From the NCBI RefSeq assembly GCF_018263855.1, contig NZ_CP073318.1:7502001-7566000 (forward strand): a stretch of DNA of 64,000 bases, in the 5' to 3' direction. The translations under genes and the position numbers were made by a program. The notes beneath the pieces were generated by a model. That model searched no databases, was not told the origin of the DNA, and saw only the letters and a program-made list of their open reading frames with translations. The first letter of the stretch is position 1, and each line of letters begins with the position of its first letter. Of the stretch, positions 50,320-59,261 are shown piece by piece. The DNA is from Kutzneria sp. CA-103260 (GTDB lineage: Bacteria > Actinomycetota > Actinomycetes > Mycobacteriales > Pseudonocardiaceae).

Positions 50320-52185
50320 ATGGACCGCTATCCCAACATCAGTGATCACGGGCTTATCGGTGACCTGCAGACGGCAGCGCTGGTGGCTACCGATGGGACC
50401 CTCGACTGGTTCTGCTGCCCCCGGTTCGACTCGCCCAGCGTGTTCGCCTCCCTGCTGGACACCGAGCGCGGCGGTCATTGCCGGATCGCGCCCGACCGCG
50501 ACGACTACGTGACCAGGCAGCTGTACCTGCCGGACACCGCGATCTTGGTCACGCGGTTCATGACCCCGGACGGGGTTGGCGAGGTCCATGACTTCATGCC
50601 GGTCATCCAGGGCGCGGCGACTGACCGGCACCGGCTGGTGCGCAACATCCGCGTGGTCCGTGGCGTGATGCGGTTCGCGATCGAGGTCCAGCCTCGCTTC
50701 GACTACGGCCGCAAGCCGCACACGCTGGACATCTCCGAGCACGGCGCGCTGTTCGCCTCCCCGGGCATGGAGCTGAGCATGCACGGTATCGCACCCGAGG
50801 GGACGTCCATGAAGGATGCGGGCATCACGCCGGAGCGCGCCGGCGACGGGCTGCGCTGGACGCGCACTCTGCGCGAGGGTCAGATCGGCGGCGTGGTGCT
50901 GGAGTCGATGGGCGGCACGCCGCAGCTCGTCTCGCCCCAACAGGCGCAGCGGCTAGCGGATGACACGGCGCGGTTCTGGCGCGGCTGGCTGCACCGGTCG
51001 ACCTATACCGGCCGGTGGCGGGAGATGGTCAACCGCTCGGCCATAACACTCAAGCTGCTGACCTACGCGCCGACCGGCGCCCCGGTCGCGGCGCCGACCA
51101 CGGGGCTGCCCGAGCAGGCCGGCGGGGAGCGCAACTGGGACTACCGCTACACCTGGATCCGGGACGGCTCCTTCTCCATCCACGCGCTGCTGGGCTTGGG
51201 CTACGTGGAGGAAGCCGCCGCGTTCGGCGCCTGGCTGCGGGACCGCGCGGCCGAGCAGGCCGGTGATGCCTCCGGGCCGCTGAAGATCATGTACCGGGTG
51301 GACGGCACCTCGGACCTCGTCGAGGAAACCCTGGACCACTTCGAGGGCTGGCGCGGCTCGCGCCCGGTACGGATCGGCAACGGCGCCGCCGACCAGCTGC
51401 AACTGGACATCTACGGCGAAGCGGTTGATGCGATCTTCCTGGCTGACAGCCACGGTGTGCAGCAGGCCCACCAGGGCTGGACCGCGGTCAGGAAGATGAT
51501 GGACTGGCTGTGCGAGCAGTGGGACCAGCCCGATGAGGGGATCTGGGAGACCCGCGGCGGCCGGCGGAACTTCACCTACGGTCGGTTCCAGACCTGGGTC
51601 GCGTTGGATCGCGCCGTCCGCCTGGCCGCGGCTCGTGGCCGCCCGGCGAACCTCACCCGGTGGACCGACGTCCGCGACCAGGTCTACGACCAGGTCATGG
51701 AGCGCGGCTGGAACCCTCAGGTCGACGCGTTCACCCAGCACTACGACACCGAGGTGCTGGACTCCTCGCTGCTGCTCATGCCCCTGCAGGGGTTCATCGC
51801 CCCCCGTGACCCGATGTGGCTGTCCACCCTCGCGGCGATGGACCGCGAGCTGGTCTCCGACAGCCTGGTCTACCGATACAACCCGGCTGTTTCCCCCGAC
51901 GGGCTCAAAGGCGACGAGGGCACCTTCTCCTTGTGCACCTTCTGGTACGTCGAGGCCTTGGCCCACGCCGGGCGGCTGGAGGAGGCCCGGCTGGTGTTCG
52001 AGAAGATGCACACCTACGCCAACCACCTGGGCCTGTACTCGGAGGAGATCGGCAGCACCGGCGAGCAGTTGGGCAACTTCCCGCAGGCCTTCAGCCACCT
52101 GTCGCTGATCAGCGCCGCCGTCGACCTCAACCACCAACTCGACCACGGCCCCGGCATGGTCGGGCGGGCGCTCACGGCGCGATGA
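50320..52185 (+). CDS. Glycoside hydrolase family 15 (glucoamylase/trehalase-like)
   Basis: A 621-residue protein with an N-terminal beta-sandwich (YPNISDHGLIGDLQTAALVA, TLDWFCCPRFDSPSVFASLL) and an (alpha/alpha)6 catalytic barrel (RNWDYRYTWIRDGSFSIHAL, YSEEIGSTGEQLGNFPQAFS). Actinobacterial GH15 proteins of this type include trehalases. The catalytic Glu pair is likely in the barrel (the second near YSEEIG). ATG 50320 has AGGAG 6 nt upstream; ATG 50302, overlapping the GMC stop, is the alternative. Products would be glucose, a possible substrate for the two adjacent oxidoreductases. Confidence 0.9.
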   Translation: MDRYPNISDHGLIGDLQTAALVATDGTLDWFCCPRFDSPSVFASLLDTERGGHCRIAPDRDDYVTRQLYLPDTAILVTRFMTPDGVGEVHDFMPVIQGAATDRHRLVRNIRVVRGVMRFAIEVQPRFDYGRKPHTLDISEHGALFASPGMELSMHGIAPEGTSMKDAGITPERAGDGLRWTRTLREGQIGGVVLESMGGTPQLVSPQQAQRLADDTARFWRGWLHRSTYTGRWREMVNRSAITLKLLTYAPTGAPVAAPTTGLPEQAGGERNWDYRYTWIRDGSFSIHALLGLGYVEEAAAFGAWLRDRAAEQAGDASGPLKIMYRVDGTSDLVEETLDHFEGWRGSRPVRIGNGAADQLQLDIYGEAVDAIFLADSHGVQQAHQGWTAVRKMMDWLCEQWDQPDEGIWETRGGRRNFTYGRFQTWVALDRAVRLAAARGRPANLTRWTDVRDQVYDQVMERGWNPQVDAFTQHYDTEVLDSSLLLMPLQGFIAPRDPMWLSTLAAMDRELVSDSLVYRYNPAVSPDGLKGDEGTFSLCTFWYVEALAHAGRLEEARLVFEKMHTYANHLGLYSEEIGSTGEQLGNFPQAFSHLSLISAAVDLNHQLDHGPGMVGRALTAR

Positions 52186-52264
52186 CCGCCGCCGGCGCCC
52201 GCCGTGGTGCCAACCGGGGATGCCGGGCGACGAGCGGCAGCTCACGTCGACAAGGAGAACTGAT

Positions 52265-53653
52265 ATGACCTCACATCACGTTGACGCGCTGGTGATCTTC
52301 GGTGCCACCGGGGACCTGGCCAAGCTGGAGACCTTCCCCGCGCTGGTGGGGCTGGTCAAGCGCGGCATGCTCGACGTCCCGGTGCTCGGAGTGGCCAAGA
52401 GCGGCTGGGGCCTGGACCAGTTCCGCGACTATGCCGTGGCGTCGCTGAAGCTCAACGGGATGGACCCGGCCGACCCGGCGGCGGTCAAGATGCTCAGCCT
52501 GCTGCGGTACGTGGACGGTGACCTGAGCGACGACGCCACGTACCAGGCCATGTCCGATCAGGTCGGCGCGGGCCAGAACCTCCTGTTCTACCTGGAGGTG
52601 CCGGCCCAACTGTTCGGGCGAATCGCCCAAGGGATCGCCAATGCCGGCCGCAGCGCCGGCGCTCGGATCATGGTCGAGAAGCCGTTCGGCACCGACCTGG
52701 CCAGCTCGCGGCGACTCAACGACACCATGCACCAGTACTTCCCAGAAGAGGCGATTTTCCGGGTCGACGACTGGCTGGCTTTCGACACGGTGGAAAACGT
52801 GCTGTTCGTTCGGTTCGCCAACTCGGTGATCGAGCCGCTGCTCAACCGCACCTACGTGCAATCCATCCAGATCACCATGTCCGAGGCGTTCGACGTCTCC
52901 GACCGCGGCCGGTTCTACGACCGCACCGGCGCCATCCGCGACGTGCTGCAGAACCACATGCTCCAGGTGCTGGCCACCGTGCTGGCCGAGCCGCCGCCCG
53001 GGTCTCACCTCAGGTCCTGGCGAGACGCCAAGCAGCAGGTGGTGAACGCGCTGAGCCCGCTGACCCCCGAGCACACCGTCCGCGGCCAGTACGAGGGCTA
53101 CCACGAGGTCGACGGCGTGGCCCCGGACTCGACCGTGGAGACCTACGTCGCGGTCCGACTCACCGCCGACACCTGGCGCTGGGCCGGGGTCCCGATCGTC
53201 ATCCGGGCCGGCAAGTGCCTGCCGGTCACCGCCACCGAGATCACGATCACGTTCAAGGCGCCGCCGCAGGACGTGTTCGGGATCGAGCCGATGGTGCCCG
53301 AGGACACGCTGAAGTTCCGCATCTGGCCCGAGACAGCGGTCAGCCTCACTGTGCACGGGAAGAAGCCAGGCGCCGGGTGGGAGCCGCTGACCGAGGAGCT
53401 TGCGTTCGCGCAGCAGCCCGGGTCGGACATCCGCCCCTACGACCGGCTCATCGGCGCGGCGCTGGACGGGGACCGCTGGCTGTTCGCCCGGCAGGACACC
53501 GTGCAGGATGCCTGGCGCGTGGTGGACCCGGTGCTGGGCGACGTGGTCCCCGTGCACCCGTACGCCAGGGGAAGTTGGGGTCCCGCGGAGGCGGACCGGC
53601 TACTGACCGACCTCGACTCCACCGTGTTCGGTCGGCGGGCCGTCGACCAGTGA
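52265..53653 (+). CDS. G6PDH-family dehydrogenase lacking the phosphate-binding motif
   Basis: A 462-residue protein of the glucose-6-phosphate dehydrogenase family: NADP-binding GATGDLA (13-19), EKPFG (138-142), general-base His231 in QNHMLQ and the C-terminal VIRAGKCLP. In well-studied G6PDHs the motif RIDHYLGKE supplies His, Tyr and Lys that hold the 6-phosphate. Here the same position reads RVDDWLAFD (166-174), so all three residues are replaced. It probably acts on a non-phosphorylated sugar or other polyol; this is inference. GGAG lies about 8 nt before the ATG. It is the last gene of the GMC-GH15 operon. Confidence 0.87.
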   Translation: MTSHHVDALVIFGATGDLAKLETFPALVGLVKRGMLDVPVLGVAKSGWGLDQFRDYAVASLKLNGMDPADPAAVKMLSLLRYVDGDLSDDATYQAMSDQVGAGQNLLFYLEVPAQLFGRIAQGIANAGRSAGARIMVEKPFGTDLASSRRLNDTMHQYFPEEAIFRVDDWLAFDTVENVLFVRFANSVIEPLLNRTYVQSIQITMSEAFDVSDRGRFYDRTGAIRDVLQNHMLQVLATVLAEPPPGSHLRSWRDAKQQVVNALSPLTPEHTVRGQYEGYHEVDGVAPDSTVETYVAVRLTADTWRWAGVPIVIRAGKCLPVTATEITITFKAPPQDVFGIEPMVPEDTLKFRIWPETAVSLTVHGKKPGAGWEPLTEELAFAQQPGSDIRPYDRLIGAALDGDRWLFARQDTVQDAWRVVDPVLGDVVPVHPYARGSWGPAEADRLLTDLDSTVFGRRAVDQ

Positions 53654-53952
53654 TACCCCGGGCCACGGGCCACCACACAGGCGATCAGCATCGTCGCCAT
53701 CCGCCGGCGGCGGTAGGACGGCTTCACGTCGACGTGGGTGATGACGCCACGTCGGTCGACACGGCACATCTGCACTCGAACGCGTGCGACCGCCTTGTGT
53801 TCCATATGCAGTTGGACCTCGCCGATCCCAGCGAGGGCTCGCGGCGGGTACATGACGAACTCGATGCCGACCCGCGGGTCGGCTCCCGACGAGCGCGACC
53901 CAGGCCAGGCGTCGGTCTCGGACGCGGGCAGCCAGCGCGGCTCGGTGTTCAT
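53638..53952 (-). pseudogene. GNAT acetyltransferase remnant
   Basis: The frame encodes a GNAT-like acetyl-CoA-binding region (GVITHVDVKPSYRRRRMATM, then ACVVARGPGYHW). Only this part of the fold is recognisable, and its 3' end runs into the end of the G6PDH-like gene. The rest of the 612-bp gap before the LysR gene holds nothing else clear. Confidence 0.5.
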
Positions 53953-54265
53953 CTCGCTAGCCGAACGGTACTTGAAGGTTCAATGATCGATGGGTAGCCT
54001 CGTCGTGACGTTGAACGTCAGGCGTTGGAGGTGTCGTGGCAATTGGCTCGCCGGCGCACGATCGACGGCAGCAGCGTTGCCGGCCGACCGCCGCCTGGGT
54101 GGCTCCCGCATGGACGACACCAGCACACAGCGCCACTCACGGAAAATACCGGAACACCACGACAATGCTATCGGGCTACGACCGTTCCCTCGCCGGACGC
54201 GCGCACAGCTGACGTCCGGCTCAGAACCGGGCATCGATGGTCGGCCGATCCGAAGGAGGCTCACG

Positions 54266-55165
54266 GTGGAGCTCAGGCATCTCGTACACTTCATCGCCGT
54301 CGCCCAGGAACGCAACTTCACCAGGGCTGCCGGGCGGTTGAATCTCGTGCAGTCGGCGTTGTCAGTGTCCATCAGGAACCTCGAGAAGGATCTCGGCGCC
54401 CCGCTTTTCGATCGTACGAGCCAAGGCGTCCGGTTGTCCCCGGCGGGGGAGGCATTCCTGCCCGAAGCCAGACGGGTGCTTCGCGACGTCGAGACCGCCA
54501 GGGACGCTGTGGCACAGGTACGGGGCGCTGTGCGTGGGCCGCTGCGGATCGGCATCATGCAGTCGATGGGCGCGCTCGACGTCGCCACGCTGTTCGCGCA
54601 GTTCCACAGCCAGCATCCGCACGTCAGCATCGAACTCCATGCGGCGCCAAGAGGATCGACCTCGCTCGCCGAGCGGATTCGCCGCAGTGAGCTGGATCTG
54701 GCGTTCGCCTGGCATCCGGGCGTAGCGACCCCTGGTGTCCGGGCGACTTTGTTGCGGACTGAACCCCTGGCCCTCGTCTCCTCAGCCCGGCTCCTCCCCC
54801 CGGCCGGTCCGGTCACCATTCGTGGCCTTCGCGGGCGGTCGTTTGTTGAACTGCTTGTCGGCTTCGGCGCGCGTGCCGTGTCCGACAGGGCGTTCGCGGA
54901 AGCCGGCGTCAGCCGGGAAGTGGTGATGGAGGTCGGGGACGTCGCTACCTGCCTGGAAATGGTGCGCGCCGGCTTCGGCTTCGCAGTGCTACCTCGTTCA
55001 CAGGTCGAGAAGCGGGACGATGTCACTTCGACGGCCATCGCGGATCTCCCCAACTGGGGAATTTTCCTCATCACCTCGGATAGCAAACCGTTGTCACCCG
55101 CCGCTGCGGCCTTCGCCGCGGCCGCTCAAGCGCATGTGACCTGCGACCTCGCGCTCAGGGCTTGA
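54266..55165 (+). CDS. LysR-family regulator (island)
   Basis: A 299-residue LysR protein. GTG 54266 has a perfect AAGGAGG 6 nt upstream. The helix-turn-helix is in ELRHLVHFIAVAQERNFTRA and VQSALSVSIRNLEKDL; the effector domain is complete. Its 3' end overlaps the convergent FMN reductase gene by 40 nt. It probably regulates the adjacent reductase and YciI genes. Confidence 0.92.
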   Translation: MELRHLVHFIAVAQERNFTRAAGRLNLVQSALSVSIRNLEKDLGAPLFDRTSQGVRLSPAGEAFLPEARRVLRDVETARDAVAQVRGAVRGPLRIGIMQSMGALDVATLFAQFHSQHPHVSIELHAAPRGSTSLAERIRRSELDLAFAWHPGVATPGVRATLLRTEPLALVSSARLLPPAGPVTIRGLRGRSFVELLVGFGARAVSDRAFAEAGVSREVVMEVGDVATCLEMVRAGFGFAVLPRSQVEKRDDVTSTAIADLPNWGIFLITSDSKPLSPAAAAFAAAAQAHVTCDLALRA

Positions 55166-55716
55166 CGAGTCGCGATCTCGTCGCGGAAGCGCTCCAGAAG
55201 CTGGCGCAGAAGCTCAAGCGTGGTCGTGTCGGTCACATGGCCGCCGCTATCCCGCCGTTGGTGCGCGCCGAACACAAGCAACTCGGGATGTCCGAGCACA
55301 TGGCTGCGAGTGGCCATCAGCACCTGACGGAGCGCGAGTTGGCCGCGCGCCGTCCCGAAGTTTCCAGGCGAGGCCCCTAGCAGCGCGATCGGCTTGTCGA
55401 CCAAACAGGAACCAGGATTTGGTCGAGATGCCCAGTCCAGTGCGTTCTTAAGAACCCCGGGCACGGAGTAATTGTATTCCGGAGATGCGATCAGTAGCCC
55501 GTCCGCGCGTGCGATCCGCAGCCGGATATCCGCTACTTCCGGCGGCGGCATGGTGGTGTCGAGGTCCTGGTTGTAGGGCGGTAAATCACCGAGTCCGTCG
55601 TATAGCTCGATCATCATACCGGCCGGCGCGTGCTTGCGTGCGGCGTAAAGCAATGCAGTGTTGTGGGATCCTTGGCGTAGACTGCCAGAGATAGCAAGAA
55701 TTGTGACTTCGCGCAC
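55126..55716 (-). CDS. NADPH-dependent FMN reductase
   Basis: A 196-residue flavodoxin-like reductase with the signature ILAISGSLRQGSHNTALL at the N-terminus and ASPEYNYSVPGVLKNALDWA, the flavin-binding region of the azoreductase/ChrR family. Such enzymes reduce FMN, quinones or azo compounds with NAD(P)H. The start is GTG at 55716. It lies behind two YciI genes on the same strand. Confidence 0.92.
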   Translation of the reverse strand: MREVTILAISGSLRQGSHNTALLYAARKHAPAGMMIELYDGLGDLPPYNQDLDTTMPPPEVADIRLRIARADGLLIASPEYNYSVPGVLKNALDWASRPNPGSCLVDKPIALLGASPGNFGTARGQLALRQVLMATRSHVLGHPELLVFGAHQRRDSGGHVTDTTTLELLRQLLERFRDEIATRQALSARSQVTCA

Positions 55717-55788
55717 GGTGCCAACTCCGTTTGTGGCGGCTTCTGTAGGGCCTGCTGCCTAAATCTGGATACCGGACCATAGGGCTAC

Positions 55789-56187
55789 TCATATTACCCG
55801 AGGGCGGCCGCCGGAGTAGAATAACTGGACACTATAGGTGCCCTCGTTGAGCAACCAGAGCCGAACCGTGAACGTGCGAGCGCCGCGAGCGTGCATCGGG
55901 TCGGACTCCGCCAATTTGACCGCCTCGGAGCGGGATTCGGCTCGGTAGATGAAGATTCCCGCACCCAACCACGCGCGCTCAGCCTCGTCAGCGAGAGGAC
56001 CGGCACCGAACATCACGCCATCTTGTTCAAGGCGGGTCTGGTAGGCGACATGGTCGTCAAGATTGTCCAACACCGGCCCGATACCGTCAGTAGGCTCGGA
56101 AATGATGACGTACAACTGCTTGGCGAGCAGGTCGTGCTGGCGCGACCAGTCAACAAGGTCTGGCCAGGACATATGGTTTTCAGCCAT
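55789..56187 (-). CDS. YciI-family protein 1
   Basis: A 132-residue protein of the YciI/YCII ferredoxin-like fold (QLYVIISEPTDGIGPVLDNL, HVAYQTRLEQDGVMFGAGPL, EAVKLAESDPMHARGARTFT). YciI proteins are small dimers related to muconolactone isomerase and often assist ring-modifying catabolism. The conserved His near residue 46 is visible. It is tandem with a second YciI gene. Confidence 0.8.
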   Translation of the reverse strand: MAENHMSWPDLVDWSRQHDLLAKQLYVIISEPTDGIGPVLDNLDDHVAYQTRLEQDGVMFGAGPLADEAERAWLGAGIFIYRAESRSEAVKLAESDPMHARGARTFTVRLWLLNEGTYSVQLFYSGGRPRVI

Positions 56188-56209
56188 GATCTTCCTCCGC
56201 GACAGGTGG

Positions 56210-56602
56210 TCAGTGGATGTCGATGCGGTTGGCGTCGAGATGCAAGGTGAAGCTGAGCGCGCCTTCGTTGAGCTGCCAGCCGCGAACCTCGTAGGTGCGA
56301 AAACCGCCCAGGTACAGCGGGTCGCGCTCGGCGATCGCCCGCGCTTCTACGATATCCCGCGCCCGCACCATGATCATTCCCGAGCCGTTCCAGTCATAGT
56401 CGGAGGCGCGGAACGGGCCGCCCATGAACATGATGCCGTCACGTTCTAGCGTACGCAGATAACTGACATGCTCGGCGAGCACCTGCTGGGCGGCAGGGGA
56501 CTCGACGTCCCAGGACTCATTGGCGTTACCGAACATCACGTACAGCTGAAACATCCGCAATCCGAGTCCACTGAGCACTTCCTGATCACTTGATCCGGTC
56601 AT
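56210..56602 (-). CDS. YciI-family protein 2
   Basis: A 130-residue paralogue of the neighbouring YciI protein (FQLYVMFGNANESWDVESPA, HVSYLRTLERDGIMFMGGPF, EARAIAERDPLYLGGFRTYE). ATG 56602 is preferred, because the 70 codons upstream in the longer frame are unlike the family. The two YciI proteins probably form a heteromer or act in sequence, with the FMN reductase downstream. Confidence 0.78.
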   Translation of the reverse strand: MTGSSDQEVLSGLGLRMFQLYVMFGNANESWDVESPAAQQVLAEHVSYLRTLERDGIMFMGGPFRASDYDWNGSGMIMVRARDIVEARAIAERDPLYLGGFRTYEVRGWQLNEGALSFTLHLDANRIDIH

Positions 56603-57508
56603 GCGTTCAATCGTCGCACCGACCTGCCCGCTTCGTCCAACGCAAGCTGTGCATGTCGGCCATTCACTGCTGAAATGGCCTCCGGAATTCCACCGCCGAG
56701 ACACGTCCGCCGACATCAATCGACAATGCTGCGTCGACGGTAACTTTCCTGATAGCAATTCTCTGACCTGAGGCCGCCAGGGAGCCGCTATGGATGCCAC
56801 CGAAAGGTCCAATTGTCAACGGAGGCGGACATTGAAGTCTTGTCCGAGTGTGCGCACATGACACTTCCCGCAAAGGGAACCGAGCGTGACCACGACCATC
56901 TCTTCGGCGAACACCCCCGTAGGATCAACCCGAGTTCGTCTCACATAAGATGCTTCCGGTCCTCGACACGGCTGACGGCAACAGGGTTATGGATCACTGT
57001 CTACCTGACGGCAGCGGTCAATGGGATCGTCCCGGCCAAGGTCGCCACGAAGGTCACCGACACCTCCACTGGTTCCGAGACCGGTTCGCCGGTGGCTACC
57101 GTAGCGTTCCGACCTCATGACACGATCGTGAGTATCAGTCATGTCTTTCCAGGTGCTGTGACCACAAATCGTGCGTGGTGGTCTTCATTCGTCGAGCCAG
57201 TGCGAAACCGAGACCTGTCCTGGCATGGCCAGGCCTGGTTGCCAACCCACAGCGGCCCCTTGCAGGCGAGGCGTTCGGCATGATATTCGGGTACGGTCGC
57301 ACAGGCGATGGTGTTGTCCTCCCTCTGTTGCAGTTCGTGCCGCGACTTAGCCCAACCTGTGGTAGACGGGCCAGCAGGTGGAAAAGTTGAGCGATTGTGC
57401 CATAACTCAAAGTAGCAATGCACGTGCGCCTTTCGGTCATACGATCCTGGCGTCGTTCAGTCATCTTTTCGACTGAACCGGCTGGCTCCGAACGGTTCTG
57501 GAGATTAC
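56603..57508. other. 906-bp stretch without a supported gene
   Basis: An open frame at 56813-57283 is present but has no clear ribosome binding site or recognisable domain, and base composition is lower in GC than in real genes nearby. I do not call it a gene. The right end carries the ribosome binding site of the subtilase-like pseudogene. Confidence 0.45.
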
Positions 57509-58600
57509 GTGCGCAAATCTCGCATCACACTGGGTGTTCTCGCCCTGGCCTTATCGTTGCCGGCGATCCCGGCTACGGCCACGCCGACAATGAAGGCCGA
57601 TGCCATCGCCAAAGCAGCCACCACCGCAGTGCTCCTACCGAACGGCGACCACGTCGTCGTGCGAAGCGTCGCCGGCGGCGCGACGAGCGCGGCGGTCGTG
57701 CCAAACGGCGGCGGCGTCGCCCATACCTACATCGGCATCACGCTGCACGGGGATCAGTAAGAGATTCCCGTGACGGCGGTGCCCTACCTCGGCGACGGTC
57801 TCGACCTGAGCCTGTTCGACGTGACAGCGTTGGCCGCCAGCCAGGTCGCGGCCGCGACCGTTCCAGTGAGCATCGCTCACACCGGCGCGGCCCCGAACGT
57901 ACCCGGGCTCACCGTCACGGGATCCGACGCGACCACCGAATCCGGCTACTTGGGCCAGGACGGCGCCGACCAGTTTGGTGCCGCGCTGACCAGTCAGTAC
58001 CTCGTCGACAAAGGCAAACCGGGCAAGCCGGCGCTGTTCGGCGGCGCCGCCCGGATCAGCCGCAAGGGCGCGGCGGCAGCACCGAAAGCCAACCCGAACT
58101 TCGTCATGCGCACCGTCACCATCGCGGGTAACGACACGAACGGCAGACCGAACACCGGCGCGTTGGTAGCCATGATCAACGTCGACGACCTGGCACGGTA
58201 CGCCGCTGCGAGCGAGATGTTCCAGGGCACAGCCAAGTTCAGCGTGCCAGACGGCAACTACCTCGCCCTGGCGGTCTACACCGACACCGACGCCAACGGC
58301 GTCGTCACCGCCGAGCACGACGTGTTCGACACCCAACTGTCGATCTCCACCGACCAGACGGTCCAGCTCGACGCCAAACAGGCCACCAGCAAGCTCGCGT
58401 TCAGCACGCCGAAACCGGCGCTGAACTCGGGCGGCAGTTTCTGGGTCGAGCGCGGCGACGCCAACGGCCGCGTCGAATACGTCCAACTGGGCTTCCTGCC
58501 GGGCACACCGGTCTGGGTTTCACCGCAGCTGAAGCCGGTGACAGTCGGCACGCTATCGACCCACTGGCCGGCTGCATCCAGCGGTTCTACGCAGCCCTGA
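57509..58600 (+). pseudogene. Secreted subtilase-like protein, nonsense-split and truncated
   Basis: The GTG start at 57509 has GGAG 7 nt upstream and is followed by a signal peptide (RKSRITLGVLALALSLPAIP). The frame meets TAA at 57758-57760 after GDQ, then continues in the same frame (EIPVTAVPYLGDGLDLSLFD) to 58600. The sequence resembles the N-terminal pro-region of large secreted actinobacterial S8 peptidases; the catalytic domain is absent. A single base change (for example TAC to TAA) would explain the stop. It is classed as a decayed gene, although a programmed readthrough cannot be excluded. Confidence 0.6.
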
Positions 58601-59040
58601 CCCAGGTCTTGCCTCCGGCAATGGCCGCACAATACCTGCTGGCTGCCACGTCTGACCTCGACGAAAACGACCGACAGACGGTGCTGCGGGTGCTACTTCG
58701 GTAGAAGCAACTGCCGGCCTAACGCGCGGCTACCACCCAAACCAGCCACGTGCGATTGCCCCGCAGACGCGGCTGACGCCCTCGCTACGCCAACGGTGTC
58801 GTAGGTCGGTGGGTCCGTAGCCGTTACCGGCGCACACGGGGCCAGCGGCGAACCAGGAGTCGCGCCATCCACATTCCACCCGAATGGGGTGGAGCAAACT
58901 CTGACCCCATTTCGCATAGGGTCAGGGCCCTGCTCCAGTTTTGCTCCAGTTACGTCATCCACTGTCCACTTGGGACGGAAATACAAGATCGCCCCCAGTC
59001 CCGGTTTTCCCAGGTCAGGGGGCGTATCTAAATTATTCAA
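58601..59040. other. Right end of island: fragment and junction sequence
   Basis: A short frame ending at TAG 58702-58704 (IQRFYAALTQVLPPAMAAQY, then LLAATSDLDENDRQTVLR) looks like the C-terminal end of a lost protein, possibly a regulator; it has no start. From about 58880 the sequence resembles the region left of the left attachment repeat. Confidence 0.4.
58987..59028. other. Bulged hairpin left of the right attachment repeat
   Basis: CGCCCCC (58990-58996) pairs with GGGGGCG (59018-59024), extended by a bulged pair. It has the same architecture as 40739-40780 but with compensatory base changes. It lies just downstream of the tRNA-Ala 3' end. Confidence 0.55.
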
Positions 59041-59089
59041 CAATTGTGGAGCTGAGGGGACTCGAACCCCTGACCCTCACACTGCCAGT
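59041..59089. repeat. Right attachment repeat
   Basis: This 49-bp stretch is identical to 40793-40841. It contains the 3' part of the complete tRNA-Ala gene and so marks the right end of the integrated island. Confidence 0.85.
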
Positions 59090-59119
59090 GTGATGCGCTA
59101 CCAGCTGCGCCACAGCCCC
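59047..59119 (-). tRNA. tRNA-Ala (anticodon GGC)
   Basis: A 73-nt tRNA on the minus strand. The acceptor stem GGGGCTG pairs with CAGCTCC with one G-T pair, the D arm contains AGCTGGTAGC, the anticodon loop is CTGGCAG (anticodon GGC, Ala), and the T arm contains GGGTTCGAGTCCC. The discriminator base is A and CCA is not encoded. It is the integration target of the island to its left. Confidence 0.95.
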
Positions 59120-59261
59120 GAAACGAGAATCGAAACCCGGGTTGGTAGGTCCCTCATCTCGTGGTGCAAACACTACACGACGGTGCTGAGAAAAGTGAAA
59201 TCGGGGGGTCGGTTGGGGCGTTCACGCAGGTCAGGCGCATGAACGCCCCGGGCGACGGGGA

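Noticed and set aside
56813..57283. 156-codon plus-strand frame
   Set aside because: It has no ribosome binding site, domain or signal peptide, and its codon pattern lacks the third-position GC bias of neighbouring genes.
40842..59040. Integrase, relaxase or replication gene that would make the island an active integrative element
   Set aside because: No such gene was recognised on either strand between the attachment repeats; the region is treated as a non-autonomous or decayed island.
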